The notes beneath the pieces were generated by a model. It saw only the letters and a program-made list of their open reading frames with translations, had not been told where the DNA came from and did no database searches. A DNA stretch of 5,671 nucleotides. Origin: CAZSMC01 sp964607755. GTDB lineage: Bacteria > Zhuqueibacterota > Zhuqueibacteria > Residuimicrobiales > Krinioviventaceae. The DNA is taken from NCBI GenBank assembly GCA_964607755.1, contig CAZSMC010000139.1, positions 1 through 5,671 of the forward strand, in the 5' to 3' direction. Position 1 is the stretch's first letter. Each line of letters begins with the position of its first letter. This document shows positions 1-5,520 of the stretch, piece by piece. The translations under genes were made by a program, and so were the position numbers.

Positions 1-2
1 AA

Positions 3-167
3 ACAAACACACCGCGAAAATTTTGGTGGAAATTATCACTTGTTTTAGGACTTGTTGGGATCATCAGCTATTACGTTCAATTGCCATTGATTACAATCAA
101 TTCCTTCTGGGTACTCGTCATCGCGTGGCTTTCTTTGTTACTGAGTTCGATATTTAAAGGAATGTAG
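3..167 (+). CDS. C-terminal end of a small integral membrane protein (5' end outside window)
   Basis: This frame is open from the left edge to a TAG at 165-167 and encodes 54 residues, with no usable start codon inside the window, so the gene begins upstream. A basic and aromatic stretch (PRKFWWK) leads into a hydrophobic segment at about residues 12-25 (LSLVLGLVGIISYYV). A short polar turn follows, then a second hydrophobic segment at about residues 33-50 that ends in SIFKGM. Two closely spaced helices with a short charged C-terminus point to a small inner-membrane protein. I do not recognise a named family and infer no function. The composition pattern is that of real membrane-coding DNA and not chance, but with so little visible I am only moderately sure. 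It is followed by an 84-base gap before the HD-domain gene, in which I see no clear signal. Confidence 0.6.
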   Translation, partial: TNTPRKFWWKLSLVLGLVGIISYYVQLPLITINSFWVLVIAWLSLLLSSIFKGM

Positions 168-251
168 CTTTGCTAACATATGTGCTCTCTCAGATTTATC
201 GAAATATTATAAAACAGAGAAAGAAACTGTGCAAAACCGGATTCGCATTCA

Positions 252-839
252 ATGGACATATCAGGCTCTTGTATTAAAAATATTCAGGACATTATCAAAA
301 CACCGCTTGCTCTTTTAGATCGTTATTATAAGGACCACCAGAAAGCATATACCATTATAAGATCGCACAGCGAAGCGGTGATGTATAAAGCCTGGCACAT
401 TGCTGAGCATTACAAGCACAGGGTGGATTGCCGCTTTATCATCGAAGCGGCGATGTTACATGACATTGGCGCATTTCGCACGAATGCACCCGGCATCGGC
501 TGCTACGGCGTAGAACCCTACCTCTGCCATGGCATTATTGGCCGGAGCATTCTCGAAAACGATGGGCTCCCCAAGCATGCTCTTGTGTGTGAACGACATA
601 TCGGTGTCGGATTGACACGGGATGATATCATCAAAAATAATCTACCTCTGCCACAGCGCGATATGGCGCCGATTACACACGAAGAAAAGATAATTTGTCT
701 GGCAGATTTGTTTTTCAACAAAACACATCCCGGTCACGAACGCACTATCAAAGAAGTAAAAAATAATGTACAAAAATACGGCGCGGACAAGCTGGCTGTT
801 TTTGAGAAATGGCTCATAGAGTACGGTCTTTCAAATTGA
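252..839 (+). CDS. HD-domain (HDIG-type) metal-dependent phosphohydrolase
   Basis: The 195-residue soluble protein has the ordered metal ligands of the HD superfamily: H39 (RSHSEAV), the H70-D71 pair in MLHDIG, further histidines at H93 (CHGIIG) and H116 (ERHIGVGL), and D152 (CLADLFF). H...HD...H...H...D is the pattern of HD proteins that bind two metal ions and hydrolyse phosphate esters, often of nucleotides. It resembles stand-alone HDIG proteins of about 180-200 residues and has no ppGpp-synthetase, GGDEF or HD-GYP extension, so the substrate cannot be named. No signal peptide or membrane segment is seen, so it is cytoplasmic. The ATG at 252 is the only reasonable start: an in-frame stop lies at 210-212 and there is no ATG, GTG or TTG between. 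Its ribosome site is weak (CGGA about 10 bases upstream). The neighbours do not clarify its role. Confidence 0.9.
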   Translation: MDISGSCIKNIQDIIKTPLALLDRYYKDHQKAYTIIRSHSEAVMYKAWHIAEHYKHRVDCRFIIEAAMLHDIGAFRTNAPGIGCYGVEPYLCHGIIGRSILENDGLPKHALVCERHIGVGLTRDDIIKNNLPLPQRDMAPITHEEKIICLADLFFNKTHPGHERTIKEVKNNVQKYGADKLAVFEKWLIEYGLSN

Positions 840-966
840 CCTGCATATCAGGTTCAATCTACTTTTTGCCAAACCCGTTTTTCGTTTTCTTTCGAATGAA
901 ATAGGAAGAAATAATTGTTATTAATACACAGTATTCACAAATACATCAAAAAGAAAGGATTTTATC

Positions 967-1650
967 ATGAAACATGTGTGGTTTGTCTGTCTGGTTTTGG
1001 TTTTTACAAGTGCAACGCTTTACAGCGGCAATCGATTGAATGCGGAATGGGAGATTCTGTTCAATGGCAAAAATCTGGACGGATGGGTACAGCGCAACGG
1101 CAATGCAGAATACAAAGTGGTAGACGGCGTTATAGTGGGATCATCGGTTAAAGGCGAACCCAATTCGTTTCTTTGCACAGAGAAAACATACTCGAATTTC
1201 ATTTTAGAAGTTGATTTTTGGGCGGACGACGACATGAACGCCGGCATTCAGATTCGCAGTAACAGCACCGAGGAATACCGTAATGGCCGGGTTCATGGTT
1301 ACCAGGTTGAGATCGACCCGTCCTCACGAGCCTGGTCCGGCGGCATTTACGACGAAGCGCGTCGCGGCTGGCTGTATGATCTCAGGTTCAACGAAGCTGC
1401 TCGCAATGCGTACAAACACAACACCTGGAACACCTTGCATATTGAAGCAGTAGGCGATCATATCCGCACCTGGCTGAACGGCGTGCCATGTGCCAATTTG
1501 GTGGATTCTATGACCCGGGAAGGTTTTATAGCTCTGCAGGTGCACAGTCGACCGGAAAGTGGCATCAAAGTGCGCTACCGCAATATTCGAATCATCGATC
1601 TGGGTACGCTGGTGGAATTTCCACCCCAAAAACCCGATCAGGTAAAATAA
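967..1650 (+). CDS. exported DUF1080 / 3-keto-disaccharide hydrolase family protein
   Basis: A 227-residue protein with an N-terminal signal peptide (MKHVWFVCLVLVFTSATLYSG, processing somewhere in residues 16-26) followed by one DUF1080 domain (Pfam 3keto-disac_hyd), a concanavalin-like beta-sandwich. Family hallmarks are visible in order: LFNGKNLDGW (31-40), the strand around DGVIVG (53-58), FILEVDFW (78-85), NAGIQIRS (91-98), GYQVEID (111-117), GGIYDEARRGWLY (125-137), WNTLHIEAVGDHIRTWLNG (154-172) and GFIALQVHS (186-194). Related domains act on 3-keto-glycosides or bind carbohydrates; the exact substrate here is not known. The protein is expected in the periplasm or exported. The start is supported by AGGA at 956-959, seven bases from the ATG. 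The gene stands between the HD gene and another exported protein, with leaders of 127 and 131 bases, so it may have its own promoter. Family assignment is firm; enzymatic role is by family only. Confidence 0.93.
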   Translation: MKHVWFVCLVLVFTSATLYSGNRLNAEWEILFNGKNLDGWVQRNGNAEYKVVDGVIVGSSVKGEPNSFLCTEKTYSNFILEVDFWADDDMNAGIQIRSNSTEEYRNGRVHGYQVEIDPSSRAWSGGIYDEARRGWLYDLRFNEAARNAYKHNTWNTLHIEAVGDHIRTWLNGVPCANLVDSMTREGFIALQVHSRPESGIKVRYRNIRIIDLGTLVEFPPQKPDQVK

Positions 1651-1781
1651 TTTTCAACGGTAATTCTTCAGAGTAAATCAGTAGTATTGTTACTTTGAAA
1701 AGTTGAAGATTTCTTGTAAAACGTATTCAGATGTGGACATTAAGATCGCAAACATAGAAAATCAAAACTGGAGGTAAAGCA

Positions 1782-2660
1782 ATGAATAAATGGATTATTT
1801 TTTTATTCATAACAATTATTTCTTCACTCTTGACAATCAATTCATGTGAAACCCGGGATTTACCGACAGTCAAGTTCCAGTTAATGAGCTTTAACATCCG
1901 CCGGGGTGGTGCAGATCAGGGGGAGCACAGTTGGGAACAGCGCAGAGACCTTGTCTGTGAGGTCATCAGCCAGCGTTATCCGGATATTGCCGGTTTGCAG
2001 GAGGCGCTGAATTACCAGATTGAGCATATTCTTGAAAATGTGCCGGGATATGCAAGTATTGGTATTGGTCGTCTTGAAGGCAAAAGTGAAGGGGAATTTT
2101 CCAACATCCTTTACCGGAAAGAACGATTCACTGTTACTGATTCGGGTACCTTTTGGTTTTCCGAAACCCCACAGGAACCGGGGTCCAAATCCTGGGGGAA
2201 CGAGTACCCACGCATTTGCACCTGGGGGCGCTTTATCGACAAGGAGAGCAAACATGCATTTTACGTCTACAATGCCCATCTGGATCATAAATCCCAGGAA
2301 TCGCGCATGAGGAGCGTGGAATTGCTTTTGGATAAAGTCGATAGCCGTGAACATGGAGATGAGCCGTTCGTTATCACGGGTGATTTTAACGTCGAAGAAA
2401 CCAATCCGGTGATGCAGTATATGAAAGAACACGAGCCAATGCCGCTGGTGGATTCGTATCGGGTCATTCACAAAGAAGCAAAAGATGTCGGCACCTATCA
2501 TGGATATGAAGGCGGACAAGAAGGTAGAAGAATCGATTACATCATGGCAAGAGAGGATATGAAAGTCATCGATGCAAAAATCCTCACTGATGAATTTGAC
2601 AAAGGCTATCCATCAGATCATTATCCTGTCATCGCGCTTTTAGCTATTCCCAAAAAATAA
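1782..2660 (+). CDS. lipoprotein of the endonuclease/exonuclease/phosphatase (EEP) family
   Basis: A 292-residue protein with a lipoprotein signal (hydrophobic residues 4-19, then INSC with the lipidated cysteine at C22) and a complete EEP fold. The catalytic set is all present: N38 in MSFNIR, E74 in GLQEA, H166 and D168 in NAHLDH, D201 and N203 in ITGDFN, D252 in RRIDYI, and the D279-H280 pair in SDHYPV. This is the Mg2+-dependent phosphodiesterase/phosphatase machinery shared by DNase I, exonuclease III, sphingomyelinases and inositol phosphatases. Because it is exported and membrane-anchored, a phosphate ester or nucleic acid outside the cytoplasm is the likely target; which one cannot be told from sequence. 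The start has a strong GGAGG at 1770-1774, seven bases from the ATG. The gene ends 23 bases before the stem of an intrinsic terminator. It follows an exported DUF1080 gene in the same direction. Confidence 0.93.
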   Translation: MNKWIIFLFITIISSLLTINSCETRDLPTVKFQLMSFNIRRGGADQGEHSWEQRRDLVCEVISQRYPDIAGLQEALNYQIEHILENVPGYASIGIGRLEGKSEGEFSNILYRKERFTVTDSGTFWFSETPQEPGSKSWGNEYPRICTWGRFIDKESKHAFYVYNAHLDHKSQESRMRSVELLLDKVDSREHGDEPFVITGDFNVEETNPVMQYMKEHEPMPLVDSYRVIHKEAKDVGTYHGYEGGQEGRRIDYIMAREDMKVIDAKILTDEFDKGYPSDHYPVIALLAIPKK

Positions 2661-2671
2661 AACGACCAATT

Positions 2672-2711
2672 TAAAAAAAGGATGCCCGGTCATGGTGGGC
2701 CGGGCTTTTTT
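2672..2711 (+). terminator. rho-independent terminator after the EEP gene
   Basis: Six perfect GC pairs, GCCCGG (2684-2689) with CCGGGC (2700-2705), close a ten-base loop and are followed at once by six T. An A-run (about 2673-2679) lies before the stem, so on the minus strand the same stem is followed by ATCC and seven T. It can therefore work in both directions between the convergent transcription units. Confidence 0.9.
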
Positions 2712-2722
2712 ATTTATTTGCA

Positions 2723-2756
2723 GAAGAATAAAAGATGCCACCGATTTGATGGCATC
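2723..2756 (-). terminator. rho-independent terminator of the padR-mrp-nifX operon
   Basis: GATGCCA (2734-2740) pairs with TGGCATC (2750-2756) across a nine-base loop. Read on the minus strand, the stem is followed by TTTTATTCTTC. It lies about 90 bases past the stop of the NifX-like gene and only a few bases from the plus-strand terminator, giving a back-to-back convergent arrangement. Confidence 0.75.
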
Positions 2757-2847
2757 AAGTCTTGGTAAAAATCAGGCGGGGGTAGAATAAATGTCCGACA
2801 ATGAAAAGTCGTATGACATGCTCATTTAATGAGTGAAGATTAACTCG

Positions 2848-3204
2848 TCAGTGACTGCAGGCATTTTCACCGGTTTCCAGTTGTCCGGTAGCGTGTGCCT
2901 GTACCAATTTTTGCGGATCGGTCTCAGCCGCGCCTACAATCACAGAAACACCGTTCTGCGAAAACAGATTCTGCGCCCGCATACCCATTCCGCCAGCAAT
3001 GATTATATGTGCATCGTGCTCGTGCAGCCAGCGGGGCAGCACACCGGGTTCATGGGGCGGGGGTGTGTGTTCTTCTTGGTTGACAATTTTTTGCTGCTCG
3101 GTATCAAAATCAACGAGAGCAAACCGCTCGCAATGGCCAAAGTGCGCACAAAGCTTGCCATTTGCAACCGGAACGGCATATCGAACGATCTTTGATTGTG
3201 ACAT
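2848..3204 (-). CDS. NifX/NifB-type FeMo-co-binding-fold protein (Nitro_FeMo-Co family)
   Basis: A 118-residue cytoplasmic protein of the dinitrogenase iron-molybdenum cofactor-binding family (PF02579, MTH1175/TM1816-like). It has the characteristic HFGHCERF (21-28), a His/Pro-rich insert TPPPHEPGVLP (47-57), the glycine loop AGGMGMRA (70-77) and a C-terminal N-x-C-x-H ending (ENACSH, 114-118). Cys25, Cys116 and the histidines around them are possible cluster or metal contacts. In nitrogen fixers this fold carries NifB-co/FeMo-co; in organisms without nitrogenase, small stand-alone members lie beside Mrp ATPases and are thought to handle Fe-S or Mo clusters. No nif gene is seen here. An AGGAG (plus-strand 3210-3214) overlaps the stop of the ATPase gene and lies five bases from this ATG, with nine bases between the genes, so translation is probably coupled. 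It is the last gene of the operon. Confidence 0.92.
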   Translation of the reverse strand: MSQSKIVRYAVPVANGKLCAHFGHCERFALVDFDTEQQKIVNQEEHTPPPHEPGVLPRWLHEHDAHIIIAGGMGMRAQNLFSQNGVSVIVGAAETDPQKLVQAHATGQLETGENACSH

Positions 3205-3213
3205 TATTTCTCC

Positions 3214-4044
3214 TCATGCTTTATTAGATTCAACAATATCTATTAACGAACCGACGATTTCTTCAAACTTTATTGCTGTTTTGGATTTTCCATAGAAATA
3301 GACATAGGGTTTGCCCTCGTCACTGGCCTCGACAATTTGCGGTTCGATGGGAATGGTACCCAAAAAAGAGACATTCATTTCTCTGGACATTTTTTCACCG
3401 CCGCCGCTTTTAAAAATATCGTGTTTAGTACCGCAATTCGAACAGACAAAACCGCTCATATTTTCAATGACGCCAAGCACAGGCAATTCTACTTTTTCGC
3501 AAAATTTTATCGAACGACTAACATCCGAGGTCGACATGTCCTGCGGCGTTGTCACCACAATAGCGCCGGTCGGATTTTTGATGAGCTGAACCAGGGACAA
3601 AGGCTCGTCACCGGTTCCCGGAGGTGAGTCGAAAATCAAATAATCCAGTTCGCCCCACTCTACATCTTTGATGAGTTGCCGGATGGCGCCCATTTTCATG
3701 GGACCGCGCCAAATCACCGCATCCTGAGTTTTGACCAGCATTCCTAAAGACATGACTTTGAGATTGGTCACATAATTAACCGGAGTAATGCGTTCATTTT
3801 CCATTTGAACCTGACGGCCTTCCAAACCCAAAAGCTTGGGAACACTGGGGCCATGAAAATCGACGTCTAAAAGTCCGACCTTTTTCCCGCCTAACGCAAG
3901 TGAAAGGGCCAAATTCGCTGCCACCGTGCTTTTACCGACTCCGCCTTTGCCAGAGAGCACAACGATCTTGTATTTTATTTTATTCAGACTCTTTTCCAGT
4001 TCAATCTGTTCGAGCGCCTGATCAAGATTTTCATTCTTGTTCAT
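3214..4044 (-). CDS. Mrp/NBP35-family P-loop ATPase (iron-sulfur cluster carrier)
   Basis: A 276-residue member of the Mrp/ApbC/NBP35 group of deviant-Walker P-loop ATPases, which hold a labile 4Fe-4S cluster between two subunits and pass it to apo-proteins in the cytoplasm. Seen: deviant Walker A SGKGGVGKST (31-40, both signature lysines K33 and K38), LLDVDFHGPSVPKLLG (58-73), RGPMKMGA (113-120), DSPPGTGDEPL (139-149), ENMSGF (194-199) and the cluster-binding C-x-x-C at C201 and C204. The N-terminal MIP18/DUF59 domain of long Mrp proteins is absent; only a short charged helix (1-24) precedes the P-loop. The start has AGAGGA (plus-strand 4051-4056) six bases upstream. It sits 54 bases after the PadR gene and overlaps the ribosome site of the NifX-like gene, so ATPase and cluster-binding protein are likely made together. 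Confidence 0.95.
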   Translation of the reverse strand: MNKNENLDQALEQIELEKSLNKIKYKIVVLSGKGGVGKSTVAANLALSLALGGKKVGLLDVDFHGPSVPKLLGLEGRQVQMENERITPVNYVTNLKVMSLGMLVKTQDAVIWRGPMKMGAIRQLIKDVEWGELDYLIFDSPPGTGDEPLSLVQLIKNPTGAIVVTTPQDMSTSDVSRSIKFCEKVELPVLGVIENMSGFVCSNCGTKHDIFKSGGGEKMSREMNVSFLGTIPIEPQIVEASDEGKPYVYFYGKSKTAIKFEEIVGSLIDIVESNKA

Positions 4045-4098
4045 TTAATGTCCTCTACTTTTCGATGTTAATATTTTTAATCAAGATTCATCTCCTGA

Positions 4099-4491
4099 CT
4101 AATTACTGCGATTTTCATCAGTCATCCCTTCAAGTTGATTTATTTCCCCCAAAAAGCGGGTTAATGCATTTTTTCGTTCAGCCAGAACATCCCGCCACAG
4201 ATCGAGATGTTGCCGCCCACGGTTGGTTAATGAATAGCGTCTCTTCGCCGGCCCGGACCCTGAGGTATCCCACTCTGACTCGACGAAACCATTGACTTCC
4301 ATGTGCCGCAGTGTCCGGTAAACTGCACCCGGGTCGGCCGGACTGCTCATGAATCCGAGTTTTGGAATTTCGGCCATAAGTTCGTAGCCGTGTTTTGGCT
4401 CATGCCACAACAGAAACAAAATCGACGGCTCGACCCACCGATTATGCCGCTGACGATAACAACCACAACTTTTTGATAACGCCTTTTTCAT
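4099..4491 (-). CDS. PadR-family transcriptional regulator with N-terminal Cys-x-Cys
   Basis: A 130-residue PadR-type winged-helix protein. The DNA-binding domain covers about residues 19-95: RWVEPSILFLL (18-28), HGYELMAEI (34-42), the recognition-helix region DPGAVYRTLRHMEVNGFV (53-70), and the beta-wing GSGPAKRRYSLTNRGRQHL (78-96). A short helical tail (97-120) would form the dimer. Before the domain is an unusual K-S-C9-G-C11-Y segment, a possible metal or Fe-S contact; PadR proteins with such cysteines are known to me mainly beside Mrp/NifX genes. The ATG at 4489-4491 lacks a clear Shine-Dalgarno, but no better start exists. It is the first gene of the operon and probably represses it by binding the palindrome just upstream. 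Family is firm; the sensing function is inference. Confidence 0.92.
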   Translation of the reverse strand: MKKALSKSCGCYRQRHNRWVEPSILFLLWHEPKHGYELMAEIPKLGFMSSPADPGAVYRTLRHMEVNGFVESEWDTSGSGPAKRRYSLTNRGRQHLDLWRDVLAERKNALTRFLGEINQLEGMTDENRSN

Positions 4492-4506
4492 AGAATTATT
4501 TTCATG

Positions 4507-4527
4507 TTATATGTTTAAAACATATAA
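4507..4527 (-). promoter_or_regulatory. palindromic operator, probably for the PadR regulator
   Basis: Ten-base arms TTATATGTTT and AAACATATAA flank one central base, a perfect inverted repeat of 21 bases. It contains ATGT (4511-4514) and ACAT (4520-4523), the half-site words of several described PadR operators, here five bases apart. It touches the last base of the -10 box and covers the expected transcription start, a position suited to repression. Assignment to this PadR is inference from position. Confidence 0.7.
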
Positions 4528-4555
4528 ATATAATTTATCCTTATTTAATAGTCAA
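4527..4555 (-). promoter_or_regulatory. sigma70-type promoter of the padR-mrp-nifX operon
   Basis: On the minus strand TTGACT (plus-strand 4550-4555) and TATATT (4527-4532) are separated by exactly 17 bases; each matches the consensus in five of six positions. The predicted start near 4520 leaves a leader of about 30 bases before the PadR ATG. No other promoter of this quality is seen within the operon, so it probably serves all three genes. Confidence 0.75.
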
Positions 4556-4610
4556 GATGTTTTTTGAGCGCGTAGTAAAAGCTCAGTCTTGGGTGGAAGT
4601 ATTAATATTT

Positions 4611-4698
4611 GGGCACTAAAGTGCCTATTGAAGAATCTCAATAATAACCCCGACTTGAAAGTCGGGGCTATAATATTGCCCCGAGCTTTAGCTCGGGG
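4611..4698. repeat. cluster of three tight hairpins, REP/RAYT-like intergenic repeat
   Basis: Three perfect inverted repeats follow one another. The first is GGCACT (4612-4617) with AGTGCC (4620-4625). The second is CCCCGACTT (4648-4656) with AAGTCGGGG (4659-4667). The third is CCCCGAGCT (4679-4687) with AGCTCGGGG (4690-4698). All have only two nominal loop bases. The last two share the frame CCCCGA...TCGGGG, have nine-pair arms and centres 31 bases apart, like the paired palindromes mobilised by REP-associated tyrosine transposases. No transposase is in the window and no second copy is visible, so membership in a genome-wide family is inference. There is no T-run after the last stem, so it is not a standard terminator. 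Confidence 0.65.
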
Positions 4699-4769
4699 TT
4701 AAAGATGACCTCTCAACATAACGGGCTTTAGTGGACTTTCTACAGAAAAATAAGTATATTAATGTAAAT

Positions 4770-4895
4770 GCTAACATCAACTCCACCCGACGCCAGAGGC
4801 GGTGCGATCTTGAACGTTTTGGTGGGTTTTCGAGAGTATTTCTCTTTTCAAAGTTCAGTGCTCATTCGTCCGGCGCGGGTGAGTTTCTTGTTAGC
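4770..4895 (+). other. integron attC-like recombination site
   Basis: A 126-base imperfect palindrome. Outer boxes GCTAACA (4770-4776) and TGTTAGC (4889-4895) are exact inverted repeats with the AAC/GTT cores of R'' and R'. Inside, CACCCG-A-CGCC (4784-4794) pairs with GGCGCGGGTG (4872-4881), ten base pairs with one extrahelical base, A4790, on the 5' side. The same layout (CCG-A-CGCC facing GGCGCGG) is known from the aadA attC sites and gives the orientation: strand exchange would fall in GTTAGC at about 4890/4891. The roughly 75-base centre can fold further, including GAGA/TCTC and TGAAC/GTTCA. Length is in the range of long, VCR-like sites. No integrase or second attC is inside the window. 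Confidence 0.8.
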
Positions 4896-4917
4896 AGTAA
4901 ATACATATGATTTGCCA

Positions 4918-4956
4918 TATAATAATATTGCATAATTAATATGAATATAGTATATT
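4918..4956 (+). promoter_or_regulatory. possible promoter region for brnTA
   Basis: Two -10-like boxes lie in the AT-rich leader: a perfect TATAAT (4918-4923) without a good -35, and TATATT (4951-4956) with a weak TTGCAT (4928-4933) 17 bases upstream, which would start transcription almost at the brnT ATG. Neither is convincing alone; a promoter of its own is plausible for a toxin-antitoxin cassette. Confidence 0.3.
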
Positions 4957-4962
4957 TTACCT

Positions 4963-5253
4963 ATGAAAAATAAATCTGATTTTGATTGGGATGAAAGTAA
5001 AAATGAACAGAATATACTCAAACATAACGTTTCTTTCTATAAAGCTCAATATGCTTTTTCAGATCCTAATCGTGTCATTTTAGAGGGTTTAACTCACAGC
5101 CAAGATGAAAAACGGTATTATTGTATTGGAAAAATAAATGATGGTATTTAAACAGTACGTTTTACCTATCGTGATGAAATAATAAGAATATTTGGCGCTG
5201 GGTATTGGAGAAAAAGGAAAAAAATATATGAAGAAGAAAATAAAATACACTGA
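4963..5253 (+). pseudogene. brnT: brnT toxin gene interrupted by an in-frame TAA
   Basis: The frame encodes a BrnT (PF04365) toxin, a RelE-fold ribonuclease that cleaves RNA and is neutralised by BrnA. Residues 1-62 show FDWDESKNEQNILKHNVSF (7-25), AQYAFSDPNR (28-37), THSQDEKRYYCIGK (44-57) and INDGI. A TAA at 5149-5151 (codon 63) then stops translation. The same frame goes on without interruption to a TGA at 5251-5253 with typical BrnT C-terminal sequence: TVRFTYRDEIIRIFGAGYWR (64-83), then KRKKIYEEENKIH. Joined, it has 96 positions, normal for the family. One substitution (for example Leu TTA to TAA) explains it. The 62-residue product lacks the last strands of the fold and is unlikely to be active, unless the stop is read through or is a sequence error. 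No strong ribosome site precedes the ATG. The 3' end overlaps brnA by 26 bases. Confidence 0.85.
5214..5218 (+). promoter_or_regulatory. ribosome binding site deciding the brnA start
   Basis: AAGGA lies nine bases before the ATG at 5228, inside the 3' part of brnT. It favours that ATG over an in-frame TTG at 5192 and lets the antitoxin be translated even when ribosomes stop at the early brnT TAA. Confidence 0.6.
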
Positions 5254-5458
5254 TGAGCCAATAGATAACCTAAGGATAATATCTGACTTTTTACCCTCCC
5301 CAGATCAATTGGCTTTTAAACAAGAAACTGTAAAGGTTACAATCACCTTGTCTAAAAATAGTATTGATTATTTTAAAAGGGTAGCTTCAAAGCACAACAC
5401 TCAATATCAAAAGATGATTCGTGGTTTATTAGACGAATATGTAAATAGACATCAGTAG
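5228..5458 (+). CDS. brnA: BrnA-family antitoxin
   Basis: A 76-residue basic protein with the layout of BrnA antitoxins that go with BrnT. The N-terminal part (1-30: KKKIKYTDEPIDNL, then DFLPSPDQLAFK) is the acidic, proline-containing toxin-binding type. It is followed by a ribbon-helix-helix DNA-binding domain: strand VKVTITLS (35-42), helix SIDYFKRVASKHN (45-57), and helix QYQKMIRGLLDEYVNRH (59-75). It would bind BrnT and repress the shared promoter as a dimer. The start is the ATG with AAGGA nine bases upstream, overlapping the brnT C-terminus, as in intact brnTA operons; an upstream in-frame TTG would add 12 residues with no family support. The gene is intact although its toxin is broken. 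No terminator is seen; the AT-rich tail runs about 60 bases to an IS630-type element. Confidence 0.88.
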   Translation: MKKKIKYTDEPIDNLRIISDFLPSPDQLAFKQETVKVTITLSKNSIDYFKRVASKHNTQYQKMIRGLLDEYVNRHQ

Positions 5459-5520
5459 CCATTATAATATGTTTTAAGTTCTTTTTTTCAAATTCTAAAA
5501 TAAAAAATTATCCATAACTA

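Noticed and set aside
171..177. GCTAACA in the leader of the HD gene, as a second attC outer box
   Set aside because: No matching TGTTAGC or inner box pair occurs within the next 150 bases.
839..853. Small hairpin ACCTG/CAGGT after the HD-domain gene as a terminator
   Set aside because: Only five pairs, and the following T-run (ACTTTTTGCC) is too far away and too short; it does not look like a working terminator.
1881..2519. Long open frame on the minus strand opposite the EEP gene (212 codons)
   Set aside because: It lies fully inside a gene with all catalytic motifs; its translation shows no recognisable domain and no ribosome site. It is a shadow of the plus-strand codon use.
2791..2829. 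Tiny open frames on both strands (12 to 17 codons) in the gap after the nifX-like gene
   Set aside because: No ribosome site on either strand, and the bases are better explained as a hairpin in the 3' untranslated region.
2833..3295. Plus-strand open frames over the NifX-like gene
   Set aside because: The opposite strand encodes a recognisable protein with HFGHCERF and a strong ribosome site; the plus-strand translations are low-complexity and without family features.
4669..4674. Perfect TATAAT between the two large hairpins
   Set aside because: No -35 element at 16-18 bases upstream, where the hairpin lies, and no gene follows closely; probably part of the repeat itself.
5192..5227. In-frame TTG start giving a 12-residue N-terminal extension of BrnA
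   Set aside because: The extension only mirrors the brnT coding sequence in another frame, has no family support, and the ATG at 5228 has AAGGA at a good distance.
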